Assembly: GCA_900768035.1 (NCBI GenBank)
Contig: CAAGBH010000045.1
Coordinates: 1-14,499 of the forward strand
Origin: Clostridia bacterium
GTDB lineage: Bacteria; Bacillota; Clostridia; Oscillospirales; Acutalibacteraceae
Length of the DNA: 14,499 bases
Direction of reading: 5' to 3'
In this document: positions 1 through 7,396 of the stretch, one piece after another
Layout: every line of letters begins with the position of its first letter
Position numbering within the stretch: position 1 is the first letter of the stretch
The notes under the pieces: model-generated
Told to the model about the DNA's origin: nothing
Seen by the model: only the letters and a program-made list of their open reading frames with translations
Database searches by the model: none
Program-made: the position numbers and the translations under genes

Positions 1-20
1 AATCCCCCTCTCTCAATAAA

Positions 21-48
21 ATTATACAACACTTTATATTTTAGTCAA
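21..48 (-). promoter_or_regulatory. Putative promoter for a gene left of the window
   Basis: On the minus strand, TTGACT (43-48) and TATAAT (21-26) are separated by 16 bases. A purine-rich GAGAGGGGGA stretch at the window edge (about 2-12) could be the ribosome binding site of a minus-strand gene lying outside. It sits just past the ferredoxin terminator, so it would start a new transcription unit. Confidence 0.6.
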
Positions 49-60
49 GAAAAATGTGTC

Positions 61-99
61 GAAGAAAAACACCTTTACAGTATTTTCTGTAAAGGTGTT
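61..99 (-). terminator. Rho-independent terminator of the ferredoxin gene
   Basis: A perfect 13-bp stem, AACACCTTTACAG (68-80) with CTGTAAAGGTGTT (87-99), encloses a 6-base loop. On the minus strand it is followed by TTTTTCTTC. It lies about 30 bases past the ferredoxin stop codon. Confidence 0.85.
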
Positions 100-130
100 A
101 CTTCTTAAAATTTAATCTTTTATGTAAAGA

Positions 131-301
131 TTAGCCTTCAACGATAGCATCTACAGGGCAACCTGCAGTACAAGCGCCACAATCACAGCACTTATCAGCG
201 TCGATTTCATAACGCTCTGCACCTTCAGAAATTGCATCACAAGGGCAACCTGCAGCACAGGCACCGCAACTAATGCATGCATCAGTAATTTTATAAGCCA
301 T
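131..301 (-). CDS. Clostridial-type 2[4Fe-4S] ferredoxin
   Basis: This 56-residue soluble electron carrier has two Cys clusters: C9-x2-C12-x2-C15-x3-C19-P and C38-x2-C41-x2-C44-x3-C48-P. That is the arrangement of bacterial ferredoxins binding two [4Fe-4S] clusters. C21 and C39 are extra cysteines. Length and the internal two-fold repeat fit the family. The frame is open for 14 more codons upstream, but the start at 299-301 is chosen because GGAGGTG (308-314) sits 6 bases before it and the protein then begins MAYKI, as in homologues. It probably serves low-potential redox enzymes of an anaerobe; no partner enzyme is adjacent. It has its own promoter and terminator, so it is likely monocistronic. 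Confidence 0.95.
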   Translation of the reverse strand: MAYKITDACISCGACAAGCPCDAISEGAERYEIDADKCCDCGACTAGCPVDAIVEG

Positions 302-331
302 CAAAAACACCTCCATAGCTTCACTAATGAT

Positions 332-359
332 ATTGTAACACAAACTAAAAAAAAATCAA
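332..359 (-). promoter_or_regulatory. Putative ferredoxin promoter
   Basis: On the minus strand, TTGATT (354-359) and TACAAT (332-337) are 16 bases apart, about 30 bases upstream of the ferredoxin start codon. It lies in an A/T-rich gap after ricT. A weak all-A/T hairpin at 363-385 might terminate ricT transcription but is unconvincing. Confidence 0.5.
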
Positions 360-398
360 GAAAAATATTCTGACAAGTAATATTTTGTAAAAAAATGT

Positions 399-1235
399 TT
401 AATTTTCCTTTTTTTCGTGCCTCTTGCCACCTGACACCAACTTGACATTATCTCTATGCACCTTCATTGGAATTGTATCACTGTCAATCAGTTTAACATA
501 AAGATAACCTGTTATCAAATTAACATCTGTAACAGTAGCAAGACCGTCATCAGTTTTAACAGTTGAGCCAACACGTGGTGTAAGCGAACTCAAATATTCA
601 TAAGCATCCTGTTCATATTTAAGGCAACACATAAGTCTTCCGCAACTGCCCGAAATCTTAGTGGGATTCAAAGAAAGGCCTTGTTCTTTAGCCATCTTAA
701 TTGATACAGGCTCAAAATCATTCAAAAACCGCTTGCAACAATACGGTTGACCGCAAATACCGAGACCGCCAAGCATCTTTGCCTCGTCTCTTACACCGAT
801 TTGGCGAAGTTCAATTCTTGTATGGAATTTTGCGGCTAAATCTTTAACGAGTTCTCTGAAATCAACCCTGCCGTCAGATGTGAAGAAAAACACAACCTTA
901 CCGCCATCAAAAGAATATTCCACTTCAACAAGTTTCATATCTAATCCGTGTTGCTCGATAAGTTGTTCACAAACATCAAAAGCCTCGGCTTCTTTTTTCT
1001 TGTTTTCTTCCAACCTTTTCAAGTCTTTTTCGTTTGCATGGCGCAACATTTTTTTAAGCGGTAACACTAACTCCTCATCAGGCACATTATGATTTTCCTC
1101 AGCAACCACACCGAGTTCATTGCCGTTTTGAGTTTCAACAATTACCTTATCGCCTGTTTTGGCTTTTTTGCCTGCAGGTGAGAAATAATATGCTTTACCG
1201 TTTTCCTTAAATTTAACGGATATAACTTCTGTCAT
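399..1235 (-). CDS. ricT: RicT (YaaT) PSP1-domain protein
   Basis: This 278-residue cytosolic protein belongs to the PSP1 family. In Bacillus, RicT works with RicA and RicF (YmcA, YlbF) in an Fe-S-containing complex that promotes RNase Y-dependent mRNA maturation and affects sporulation, competence and biofilm formation. The family's cysteines are all present: C161, C166, C167 (in CGQPYCC) and C198, C203, C204 (in CGRLMCC). The C-terminus ends in a charged tail. The start at 1233-1235 is chosen because GGAGG (1241-1245) lies 5 bases upstream and the ATG overlaps the holB stop as ATGA, which implies translational coupling. An upstream in-frame alternative at 1280 would overlap holB by 49 bases and is less likely. 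The holB-ricT order matches Bacillus holB-yaaT. Confidence 0.93.
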   Translation of the reverse strand: MTEVISVKFKENGKAYYFSPAGKKAKTGDKVIVETQNGNELGVVAEENHNVPDEELVLPLKKMLRHANEKDLKRLEENKKKEAEAFDVCEQLIEQHGLDMKLVEVEYSFDGGKVVFFFTSDGRVDFRELVKDLAAKFHTRIELRQIGVRDEAKMLGGLGICGQPYCCKRFLNDFEPVSIKMAKEQGLSLNPTKISGSCGRLMCCLKYEQDAYEYLSSLTPRVGSTVKTDDGLATVTDVNLITGYLYVKLIDSDTIPMKVHRDNVKLVSGGKRHEKKEN

Positions 1236-2164
1236 TTGTTCCTCCACATAATCTCTGTTATTTTGCAAACCAAAGCGCAAAACAAGAGATTTAAGTTAAT
1301 ATTTGTATTAAGACTTTGCTCAAAAGACGGTATCTCATTATAAAAGCGCACTAACTTTTTAGAAAGATAACCATCTGGTTCAAGTCTAACTTTATTTGCA
1401 GTCAGATATTTTAAATCTTTAATAAATTCATCAACATCTGCACGCTTGTTACCCAATTTTGAAACGGTTTCCAACATTGATAATTGGTCACCCTTAATCA
1501 TAAATTCAAAAAATTCTTTGGCTATGGCCTCTGTTTTTGAATTTTCTTTTCCTTTTAGCATATTAAGCGCTCTGCCGATGTTATTTTTAACCGAACCAAG
1601 AGCCTGTTTAATAGCATCTTCGCCGTAATCGGTATTTGATTTTATATACTCAAGCGCCACAGAAAATTCGGGAGAATTAAGCGTCAACACAACACATCGT
1701 GAAATTATTGTGTCCAAAAATGATGCTTTGCTTTCGGCAATTAAAATAAACATCACCGTCTCGGGCGGTTCTTCCAAAATCTTTAAAAGAGCGTTTTGAG
1801 ACTGTATATTAAGCGTATCAGCACAGTCAATAACAAACACCCTTTTTTTAGCGGAATGGGGTTTAATATATGCTTCTTCTCTCAGTTCTCTGATTTGCGA
1901 AACGGCAATATTTTTCTTCTTTTCCTCAGGGGAGATAACCGTAATATCAGGATGAGAATTTGAAGATACCAAACGGCAGTTTTTACACTCACCGCAAGCG
2001 CAAGCGCTATCGCAAACGATAGTATTGGCTAAAAATCTTGCTAAAGTGTGTCTGCCTGTGCCAAATTCGCCCTCAATGAGAATTGCGTGCGGGATTCGTT
2101 TTTCAGCAATAAAATTAGAAACAGAAAGGTTTATTTTATCATTTCCAACAAGTGGGAAAATCAT
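1232..2164 (-). CDS. holB: DNA polymerase III clamp-loader subunit delta'
   Basis: This 310-residue AAA+ protein is part of the clamp loader that places the beta sliding clamp on primed DNA. The N-terminal ATPase-like module has a degenerate Walker A (GEFGTGRHT, residues 32-40, Arg in place of the Lys). It also has a cysteine cluster for zinc (C51, C55, C57, C60, C63), a Walker B-like VIDCAD (111-116), the conserved ALLKILEEPP (125-134) and the SRC motif (155-157) that supplies the trans-acting arginine. The degenerate P-loop with an intact SRC is typical of delta' rather than of tau/gamma. Start and stop codons overlap the neighbours by ATGA on both sides (trpS upstream, ricT downstream), so the three genes are very likely one translationally coupled operon. 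Confidence 0.93.
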   Translation of the reverse strand: MIFPLVGNDKINLSVSNFIAEKRIPHAILIEGEFGTGRHTLARFLANTIVCDSACACGECKNCRLVSSNSHPDITVISPEEKKKNIAVSQIRELREEAYIKPHSAKKRVFVIDCADTLNIQSQNALLKILEEPPETVMFILIAESKASFLDTIISRCVVLTLNSPEFSVALEYIKSNTDYGEDAIKQALGSVKNNIGRALNMLKGKENSKTEAIAKEFFEFMIKGDQLSMLETVSKLGNKRADVDEFIKDLKYLTANKVRLEPDGYLSKKLVRFYNEIPSFEQSLNTNINLNLLFCALVCKITEIMWRNK

Positions 2165-3171
2165 AATACGAAACCAACCTTTTTCATTGCTTTAAAATAG
2201 GTTTTGCGGGCAATATATTCAGCCTTCTCGGCGCCCTGTTTATAAAGTTGTTCCAAGGCTTTTTTATCTTTTATGATTTCATCATAATTTGCTTTAATCG
2301 GCGCCAATGCATCAGCCACAGACTCACCCACAGCCAACTTAAAGTCACCGTAACCCCTGCCCTCAAATTCCTTTTCGATTTCAGCAACACTTTTGCCTGT
2401 AACTGCAGAATAAATTGTTATAAGGTTTGAAATACCGGGTTTTTCCTCAGCAAATCTTACACACGCCTCAGAATCGGTCACAGCACGCTTGAACTTGCGG
2501 ATAATATCGTCCTTACTATCAAGAATAGCAACCCAGGAATTAAGATTTTCATCCGATTTTGACATCTTCTTGGTCGGGTCCTGAAGCGACATTACACGAG
2601 CGCCCGTTTTTGGTATATATGCATCAGGAACCGTGAAAACATCGCCATAAAGATTATTAAAACGAATTGCAATATCACGTGCTATTTCAAGGTGTTGCTT
2701 CTGGTCTGCGCCAACAGGCACTAAATCAGGTTTATAAAGCAAGATATCCGCCGCCATAAGCACAGGATAAGAGAATAAACCAACATTCACATTATTAGCA
2801 TGCTTTGCCGACTTATCTTTAAACTGTGTCATTCTTGACATTTCACCAAACTGAGTGTTACAAGAAAGCAACCACGAAAGCCCTGCGTGTTCGGGAACAT
2901 GGGATTGAATAAATAAAGTGTTCTTTTGGGGGTCGATGCCCAAAGCCAAAAGCAACGCATAGGTTGAATATATCTGACTTCTGAGTTTGCTCGGCTCTTG
3001 CCTTACAGTAATAGCGTGTAAATCGGCAACTGCAAATGTGCAGTCAAATTCATCCTGCATATTAACCCAGTTTTTGAGCGCACCCAAATAGTTACCGAGT
3101 GTTAACATTCCGCTCGGCTGTATACAACTTAAAACCCTTTTTTTAGAGGTTGTTTCACTTGTTTGACACAT
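2161..3171 (-). CDS. trpS: Tryptophanyl-tRNA synthetase
   Basis: This 336-residue class I aminoacyl-tRNA synthetase charges tRNA-Trp with tryptophan using ATP. The HIGH-type signature appears as TLGN (residues 24-27) in the TrpRS-typical context GMLTLGNYLGALKNW. The KMSKS loop is canonical (202-206), and the Trp/ATP-site segment around VGADQKQH (153-160) is present. Length is normal for bacterial TrpRS. The ATG is preceded at 5 bases by GGAG (3177-3180). The stop overlaps the holB start. A promoter sits directly upstream, with only about 65 bases to the next gene, so there is no room for a T-box leader of the kind many Firmicute trpS genes have. Coupling trpS to holB-ricT is not the Bacillus order, where tmk is the usual neighbour. 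Confidence 0.97.
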   Translation of the reverse strand: MCQTSETTSKKRVLSCIQPSGMLTLGNYLGALKNWVNMQDEFDCTFAVADLHAITVRQEPSKLRSQIYSTYALLLALGIDPQKNTLFIQSHVPEHAGLSWLLSCNTQFGEMSRMTQFKDKSAKHANNVNVGLFSYPVLMAADILLYKPDLVPVGADQKQHLEIARDIAIRFNNLYGDVFTVPDAYIPKTGARVMSLQDPTKKMSKSDENLNSWVAILDSKDDIIRKFKRAVTDSEACVRFAEEKPGISNLITIYSAVTGKSVAEIEKEFEGRGYGDFKLAVGESVADALAPIKANYDEIIKDKKALEQLYKQGAEKAEYIARKTYFKAMKKVGFVL

Positions 3172-3203
3172 ATAAACTCCGCCTTTAAATGATTATCTAA
3201 TCA

Positions 3204-3232
3204 ATAATACCATATTTTTATTTATTTTACAA
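3204..3232 (-). promoter_or_regulatory. Promoter of the trpS-holB-ricT operon
   Basis: On the minus strand, TTGTAA (3227-3232) and TATTAT (3204-3209) are separated by exactly 17 bases, about 33 bases upstream of the trpS ATG. It lies immediately past the stop of the HD-domain gene. No terminator is seen between the two genes, so some read-through from the upstream gene is possible. Confidence 0.65.
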
Positions 3233-3236
3233 GTAA

Positions 3237-3809
3237 TTAGTTTTGTTCGTCAAGGGATAAAGAGAAACTTTCCATAAATTCGTCCATAAAAATATCTGCT
3301 TCAGGGCAGTTAAGGTCTTTTATGGCTTTTCGTGTGCTTTTTTCTGCCACCGCAAACTCACGATTGCCCATATTAAGTTCTTCGGTGCATTTTATAAGCG
3401 CCGAAATTTTATCTGCCGCCTTAATAAGCCTTGCGGTCTTAGTGTCAAAATTATAAATTTTATAAAAATCCTCTTTGAAATCCTCAGGCAATTTTTCTAA
3501 TAAACGGGATTGAGCAGTAGCCTCAATCTGCTTGTATGCATTTTTGATTTCCTCGTTGTGATATTTTATGGGGGTTGGCATATCCCCTGTTATGATTTCG
3601 GAAGTATCGTGATACATTGCCGCAACAGCAACAAAATCAGGGTTGGCGTCCCCACCCAGACGGTTTTTATTTATAATTGCTAACGCATGGGCAATCTGCG
3701 CCACTTCCAAGGAATGTTCGCTCAAATTTTCCGCCCTTGTGTTGCGCATAAGTCCCCAACGGTAAATATTTTTCATTCTTGACATCATTGCATAAAAATG
3801 ATTCTGCAT
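3237..3809 (-). CDS. YfbR-like HD-domain 5'-deoxynucleotidase
   Basis: This 190-residue cytosolic HD phosphohydrolase probably removes the 5' phosphate from deoxynucleoside monophosphates, the reaction known for E. coli YfbR. Numbered from the longer frame beginning at 3818, it keeps the whole active-site set in the right order: R20-W21, H35 in SEHS, the HD pair H70-D71, E74, D79 and D136 in KAADKIS. Spacing and length match YfbR closely. A GTG at 3816-3818 has the Shine-Dalgarno-like AAAGGA (3820-3825) only 1 base away. The ATG at 3807-3809 has it at 10 bases, so the ATG is preferred. The gene is divergent from the YfhO gene with overlapping promoters. Confidence 0.87.
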   Translation of the reverse strand: MQNHFYAMMSRMKNIYRWGLMRNTRAENLSEHSLEVAQIAHALAIINKNRLGGDANPDFVAVAAMYHDTSEIITGDMPTPIKYHNEEIKNAYKQIEATAQSRLLEKLPEDFKEDFYKIYNFDTKTARLIKAADKISALIKCTEELNMGNREFAVAEKSTRKAIKDLNCPEADIFMDEFMESFSLSLDEQN

Positions 3810-3826
3810 TTTTAACACATCCTTTA

Positions 3827-3855
3827 TTGAATATTATAACATTAAATGGTATAAT
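3827..3855 (+). promoter_or_regulatory. Promoter of the YfhO-family gene
   Basis: TTGAAT (3827-3832) and TATAAT (3850-3855) are 17 bases apart, 33 bases upstream of the ATG. A second TATAAT occurs at 3861-3866. The site overlaps the oppositely directed promoter of the HD-domain gene. Confidence 0.7.
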
Positions 3856-3860
3856 ATCAA
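3833..3860 (-). promoter_or_regulatory. Promoter of the YfbR-like gene
   Basis: On the minus strand, TTGATA (3855-3860) and TATAAT (3833-3838) are 16 bases apart, about 24 bases upstream of the ATG at 3809. It occupies nearly the same DNA as the plus-strand promoter for the YfhO gene, so the two genes may compete for RNA polymerase. Confidence 0.65.
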
Positions 3861-3888
3861 TATAATATTTTATTTTGAGGTATAATAA

Positions 3889-6468
3889 ATGGGTTTTTCC
3901 GATTTAAAAGCATCATTGCTTAAAAATTCAAAAGAAAAAGGACTTGCCACATTTTTGATTGCACTTTTGACTGCAAGTTGCCTTTTTGTGCCTTATATGA
4001 TTTTAAGCGAGGGGTATTTTACATTTTACGGTGACTTTAACGTGCAGATGATACCCTTTTATCAAGAGGTGCATCAGGCGGTACACGACGGTAATATTTT
4101 TTGGAACTGGCATACTGACCTTGGCGCTAACTTTATCGGCTCATACAGTTATTACGCTTTAGGAAGCCCGTTCTTCTGGCTGACAATACCGTTCCCGAAT
4201 AGTTTTGTCCCCTATCTTATGGGTCCTTTAATGATATTGAAATTTGCCTGCGCTGCATTTACGTCATACTTATATATTCGCCGTTTTACAAGAACACCTA
4301 ATGCGGCTTGCCTTGGCGGTCTTCTTTATGCTTTCAGCGGATTTTCGGTTTATAATATCTTCTTTTTCATTTTCCACGAGGCGATAGTGTTCTTCCCTCT
4401 TTTGCTTTTATCTTTAGAACTTTTAATCACCGAAAACAAACGCTTTTTGTTTGCACTGACGGTTTGCCTCTGTGCCGTATCTAATTACTTTTTCTTCTTT
4501 GGAATGGTAGTATTTACAGTTATTTATTTCTTTGTAAGACTGTTTTCAAAAGCAATCAAAATTAAATTTTCACGCTTCTTGATTGTTATTTTCGAGGCGG
4601 TTTTGGGGTTGTTGCTCTCAGCAGTTATACTTCTGCCCGCTTTACAGGCTATTAGTGATAATTCCCGTATTTCCGAAACCCTTTTAGGTTGGAATGCGAT
4701 TATGTACGGCAAGGAACAAATTTACGCCAACGTGTTGCAATGTTTCTTCTTCCCGCCCGATATCCCCGCTCGCCCTGTTTTCTTCCCGGGCGCTGAGGTT
4801 AAATGGTCTTCTTTGGGCGGTTGGCTTCCTGTTTTCAGTATGGTGGGTGTGTTTACCCTCTTTTCATCCAAAAAAGGCAGTTGGATAAAACGGGTTATCG
4901 GCATTTGTGTTTTTATGTCTTTAGTGCCTATTCTCAACAGCGCATTTTACGCTTTTAATACTTCGTATTATGCCCGTTGGTATTATATGCCAATACTTTT
5001 AATGTGCCTTGCAACCGTTTCACTAACCGAGCAAAAAGATATCGACTGGTCGTTCGGTTATAAATGGGTTTTGGGTATAACTATTGCGGTTTCGGCTGTT
5101 ATAGGCTTCTTCCCACAGAAAAATGAGGACGGCAAACTCATTTTCGGTCTTTATACCCAAGGCGATGATTTGACCTATGTTTTCAGATATTGGATTGCCT
5201 GCCTGATTGCAATAATCAGTCTTGTTATTTTATGGCAACTTATTAAAATCCTCAAAAATGATGCTAAATCGTTCTATGTGACGGCTACTGTTTGTGTTTG
5301 CATAATATCTGTTATTTACGGAAATGTGTTTATTGCATCTGGCAGAGCGCACTCTTATGATATCAAGGAAATTATGATTGACTCTCTGATTGAGGGCGAA
5401 GTAAATTTAGAAGATGACAGTAATTTCAGAATTGATACATTCGACTGTGTTGATAACACGGCGATGTTCTTGGGATATTCAGGAATAAATGCTTTCCATT
5501 CGGTAGTGCCTGCATCTATTATGGAATTTTATAAATACATCGGTGTTGAGCGAAGTGTTGGAAGCCGACCTGACTCCGAAGTTTATGCAATCCGTCCGTT
5601 GCTTTCTGTTAAGTATCTCTTAAACCGAGAAGACGGTGACAGTTTTATTGATGCCGACACACAAGAAACAAAAATGTCTGGTTACACCTACTATAAATCC
5701 GAGGGCGGATATCATATCTTTGAAAACGATAACTATATCCCCTACGGTTTCTCTTATGACTGCTATATGGATTATGATTACTGTGAATCATATTCAGAGA
5801 ACCGCCGTGCCGATATGATGCTAAAAGCCATTTTGCTTAATGACGAGCAAATTGAGAAATACGGCGATATTTTAGAGAATGTCGAACCGGAAGGCAGTCA
5901 TAGAGTGTATTACACATTTGAGGACGATGAACTCAAATATGACTGTGATAAACTGAAAGCCACCTCGGCATACTATTTTGAAACCGACAATAAAGGCTTC
6001 ACCGCAAAGGTTACAAGAGAAAAAGAAAACCTTGTTTTCTTCTCTGTGCCGTATGATAAAGTTTGGTCGGCAACGGTTAACGGACAAAAGGTTGATGTCG
6101 AAAAGGTTAATGTTGGATTTATGGCGGTAAAAGTGCCTGCGGGTGAGAGTGTAATCCGTTTTAATTATGAAACACCTTTGCTTAAACTCGGTCTTTTCAT
6201 AACAGGCGGAAGTGCTTTGTTATTCGTACTTTATCTGCTGATATTCTTAATCTATAACAAATACCGCAAGCCACAGGAAAACTACCCTGAGGGTGATATA
6301 CTCTTAAAGAGTTGGAAAAAGCAAGAAGCGGAAGAACAGATAAAAGAAACTTATGTTGAACCGCCACATAAAAGCCTTTTTGACGACGAGCCGAGTATTG
6401 ATATTCCAAAACTTGATAACGGTTTTAAAGGCGGTTTTAAAATAAAATTTGACGATAGTGAAGAATAA
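3889..6468 (+). CDS. YfhO-family GT-C-type membrane protein
   Basis: This 859-residue polytopic membrane protein fits the YfhO family, GT-C-like enzymes that in Bacillus and Listeria add sugars to lipoteichoic acid from a lipid-linked donor. A first membrane helix lies at about residues 20-40. An outside loop with the family's acidic FYGDFNVQ segment (D49) and FWNW follows, then many hydrophobic helices to about residue 480. A large extracytoplasmic domain comes next (about 490-765), then one last helix (about 768-788). The final 71 residues are hydrophilic and charged (YNKYRKP to the acidic end) and would lie in the cytoplasm. GAGG about 10 bases before the ATG is the likely ribosome binding site. 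The sugar donor and acceptor cannot be told from sequence. Confidence 0.85.
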   Translation: MGFSDLKASLLKNSKEKGLATFLIALLTASCLFVPYMILSEGYFTFYGDFNVQMIPFYQEVHQAVHDGNIFWNWHTDLGANFIGSYSYYALGSPFFWLTIPFPNSFVPYLMGPLMILKFACAAFTSYLYIRRFTRTPNAACLGGLLYAFSGFSVYNIFFFIFHEAIVFFPLLLLSLELLITENKRFLFALTVCLCAVSNYFFFFGMVVFTVIYFFVRLFSKAIKIKFSRFLIVIFEAVLGLLLSAVILLPALQAISDNSRISETLLGWNAIMYGKEQIYANVLQCFFFPPDIPARPVFFPGAEVKWSSLGGWLPVFSMVGVFTLFSSKKGSWIKRVIGICVFMSLVPILNSAFYAFNTSYYARWYYMPILLMCLATVSLTEQKDIDWSFGYKWVLGITIAVSAVIGFFPQKNEDGKLIFGLYTQGDDLTYVFRYWIACLIAIISLVILWQLIKILKNDAKSFYVTATVCVCIISVIYGNVFIASGRAHSYDIKEIMIDSLIEGEVNLEDDSNFRIDTFDCVDNTAMFLGYSGINAFHSVVPASIMEFYKYIGVERSVGSRPDSEVYAIRPLLSVKYLLNREDGDSFIDADTQETKMSGYTYYKSEGGYHIFENDNYIPYGFSYDCYMDYDYCESYSENRRADMMLKAILLNDEQIEKYGDILENVEPEGSHRVYYTFEDDELKYDCDKLKATSAYYFETDNKGFTAKVTREKENLVFFSVPYDKVWSATVNGQKVDVEKVNVGFMAVKVPAGESVIRFNYETPLLKLGLFITGGSALLFVLYLLIFLIYNKYRKPQENYPEGDILLKSWKKQEAEEQIKETYVEPPHKSLFDDEPSIDIPKLDNGFKGGFKIKFDDSEE

Positions 6469-6471
6469 TTA

Positions 6472-6508
6472 AAAGGACTATGACAACTGTCATAGTCCTT
6501 TGATTTTA
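6472..6508. terminator. Bidirectional terminator after the YfhO gene
   Basis: A 13-bp stem, AAAGGACTATGAC (6472-6484) with GTCATAGTCCTTT (6489-6501), has a 4-base loop, 3 bases past the YfhO stop. T-rich tracts follow on both strands. On the minus strand it would sit just past the TAA that closes repeat R1, as expected if a minus-strand gene once ended there. Confidence 0.85.
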
Positions 6509-6531
6509 GTCTAACGGTTTCATGGTGAGGA
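6506..6531. repeat. Repeat R1, putative attachment-site core
   Basis: This is the first of three 26-bp copies (others at 7188 and 7917). It contains CTAACGGTTTCATGGTG. Compared with R2 it differs at three positions (two synonymous in the tail, one just outside). On the minus strand it reads L-T-M-K-P-L-D-stop, and the open frame extends a few codons upstream as NPCILL. It starts 5 bases past the YfhO terminator stem. Confidence 0.8.
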
Positions 6532-6563
6532 GTATGCAAGGGTTATAAAATTAAAATCAAAAC

Positions 6564-6657
6564 ATCTTACCTCATCTTGCTTTTTTGTGATTTTCTTGCC
6601 CTTATAAACAGTTTTAAATTTCGCTCTAAATAATTATCTTACCTCAACTTGCCTTTT
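6564..6657 (-). repeat. Arm-like direct repeat pair right of R1
   Basis: Two 22-bp copies, at 6564-6585 and 6636-6657, match at 20 of 22 positions and begin ATCTTACCTCA. Read on the minus strand each contains the 11-mer TGAGGTAAGAT, which fits the TGNGGTAARRT motif found in tandem at 7341 and 8076. TATAAACAGT lies between them at 6603-6612, a sequence also conserved right of R2 and R3. The remainder of 6532-6722 is A/T-rich with no coding signal. Confidence 0.6.
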
Positions 6658-6722
6658 CGGGACATATCATACCTCTGAAACGGTCTAAAAAATGGCCCAA
6701 AACCAAACAAAAACAGTGTGTA

Positions 6723-6751
6723 TTGCAACTTTTCGTAATTTGCGGTATAAT
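6723..6751 (+). promoter_or_regulatory. Promoter of the cassette lipoprotein gene
   Basis: TTGCAA (6723-6728) and TATAAT (6746-6751) are separated by 17 bases and lie 21 bases upstream of the ATG. A GGAGG ribosome binding site (6761-6765) lies between promoter and start. The cassette gene therefore carries its own promoter. Confidence 0.75.
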
Positions 6752-6772
6752 TATAAAATAGGAGGATGATTT

Positions 6773-7147
6773 ATGAAAAAAATTATTTCTTTTATTTTAC
6801 TTTTTTCTTTCATTTTGTCACTTGTAGGTTGCAACAAATCCGAATCTGCTATTACAGTGTCCACTTTTTCATATTATGAACATGCAGAAAAATACAAAGA
6901 AAACAATCCTGGCGTAAAGCATGATGGTTTTACAAATACAAACGAGTCAAAAATTGTAAATGCAGAGGATGCTTTGGGAAGAGCGAAAAAAGAGTGTACA
7001 ATTGAATGGGATGCATTTCAAGTATCTTTTGATAACGAATCAAACGTTTGGATGGTATTGTTTTATACCGAGGGAATGCTCGGCGGTGACCAATCTATTT
7101 ATTTAGACAGTAACGGAAAAACTTTACTAATCGTATATGGCGAATAA
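6773..7147 (+). CDS. Small lipoprotein, PepSY-like C-terminal half
   Basis: This 124-residue exported protein has a clear lipoprotein signal: K2-K3, a hydrophobic stretch at 4-16, and the lipobox L17-V-G-C20 where diacylglyceryl is attached. Residues 63-122 follow an alpha-beta pattern (EDALGRAKK, then FQVSFDNESNVWMVLFY and SIYLDSNGKTLLIV) reminiscent of PepSY or YpeB-like modules. This is a fold-level impression and no function follows from it. GGAGG (6761-6765) lies 7 bases before the ATG. The gene is the only one between repeats R1 and R2, with its own promoter and terminator, so it looks like the cargo of a single-gene unit. It would be anchored on the outer face of the cytoplasmic membrane. 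Confidence 0.8.
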   Translation: MKKIISFILLFSFILSLVGCNKSESAITVSTFSYYEHAEKYKENNPGVKHDGFTNTNESKIVNAEDALGRAKKECTIEWDAFQVSFDNESNVWMVLFYTEGMLGGDQSIYLDSNGKTLLIVYGE

Positions 7148-7150
7148 AAA

Positions 7151-7189
7151 ACACCCTATGACTTTTTCGGTCATAGGGTGTAAATTTTT
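7151..7189. terminator. Bidirectional terminator of the lipoprotein unit
   Basis: A 12-bp stem, ACACCCTATGAC (7151-7162) with GTCATAGGGTGT (7170-7181), has a 7-base loop and AAATTTTTA after it on the plus strand. On the minus strand six T's follow the stem. Its 3' arm ends 6 bases before repeat R2, the same arrangement as the YfhO terminator and R1. Confidence 0.85.
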
Positions 7190-7213
7190 AATCTAACGGT
7201 TTCATCGTGGGGA
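7188..7213. repeat. Repeat R2, putative attachment-site core
   Basis: This is the second copy of the 26-bp repeat, containing CTAACGGTTTCATCGTG. On the minus strand it reads P-T-M-K-P-L-D-stop with ACG for Thr and GAT for Asp, both synonymous with the other copies. It is 682 bases from R1 and 729 from R3. Confidence 0.8.
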
Positions 7214-7241
7214 GACGCTAAAAATGAGTTTAATAATGTTT

Positions 7242-7333
7242 TATAAGTTCTTATAAACGCTTATAACTTGCCGTTATAAAACAGTAAAAACCAAGATTTT
7301 CTTATATCTTCTTATAAATTCTCATAATTTGTT
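7242..7333 (+). repeat. Arm-like TTCTTATAA repeats right of R2
   Basis: The stretch carries TATAAGTTCTTATAA (7242-7256), a conserved AAAACAGT (7278-7285), and a 35-bp block at 7299-7333 that starts TTCTTATATCTTCTTATAA. That block recurs at 7881-7915 with 32 of 35 matches, directly left of R3. The order R, TATAA arm, AAACAGT, second arm, 11-mers is shared with the flank of R3 at nearly the same offsets. Confidence 0.65.
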
Positions 7334-7362
7334 TTGAAACTGTGGTAAAATTGTGGTAAAAT
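7334..7362 (+). promoter_or_regulatory. Promoter overlapping two 11-bp tandem repeats
   Basis: TGTGGTAAAAT occurs twice in perfect tandem (7341-7351 and 7352-7362), an 11-bp period that would place both copies on one face of the helix. TTGAAA (7334-7339) and TAAAAT (7357-7362), spaced by 17 bases, form a plausible promoter 34 bases before the next ATG. The -10 element is the end of the second repeat. If the 11-mers are integrase arm sites, integrase binding would cover the promoter. Confidence 0.55.
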
Positions 7363-7396
7363 GAATTACAAGATAATTACGATAAGGTGATATAAT

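Noticed and set aside
363..385. Terminator for ricT
   Set aside because: The possible stem is only seven A/T pairs, too weak to call.
3172..3236. T-box leader before trpS
   Set aside because: Only 65 bases separate trpS from the next gene and they contain an ordinary promoter with no T-box hairpin.
4524..6087. Several short open frames inside the YfhO gene on both strands
   Set aside because: They are shadows of the 859-codon gene and lack ribosome binding sites or sensible composition.
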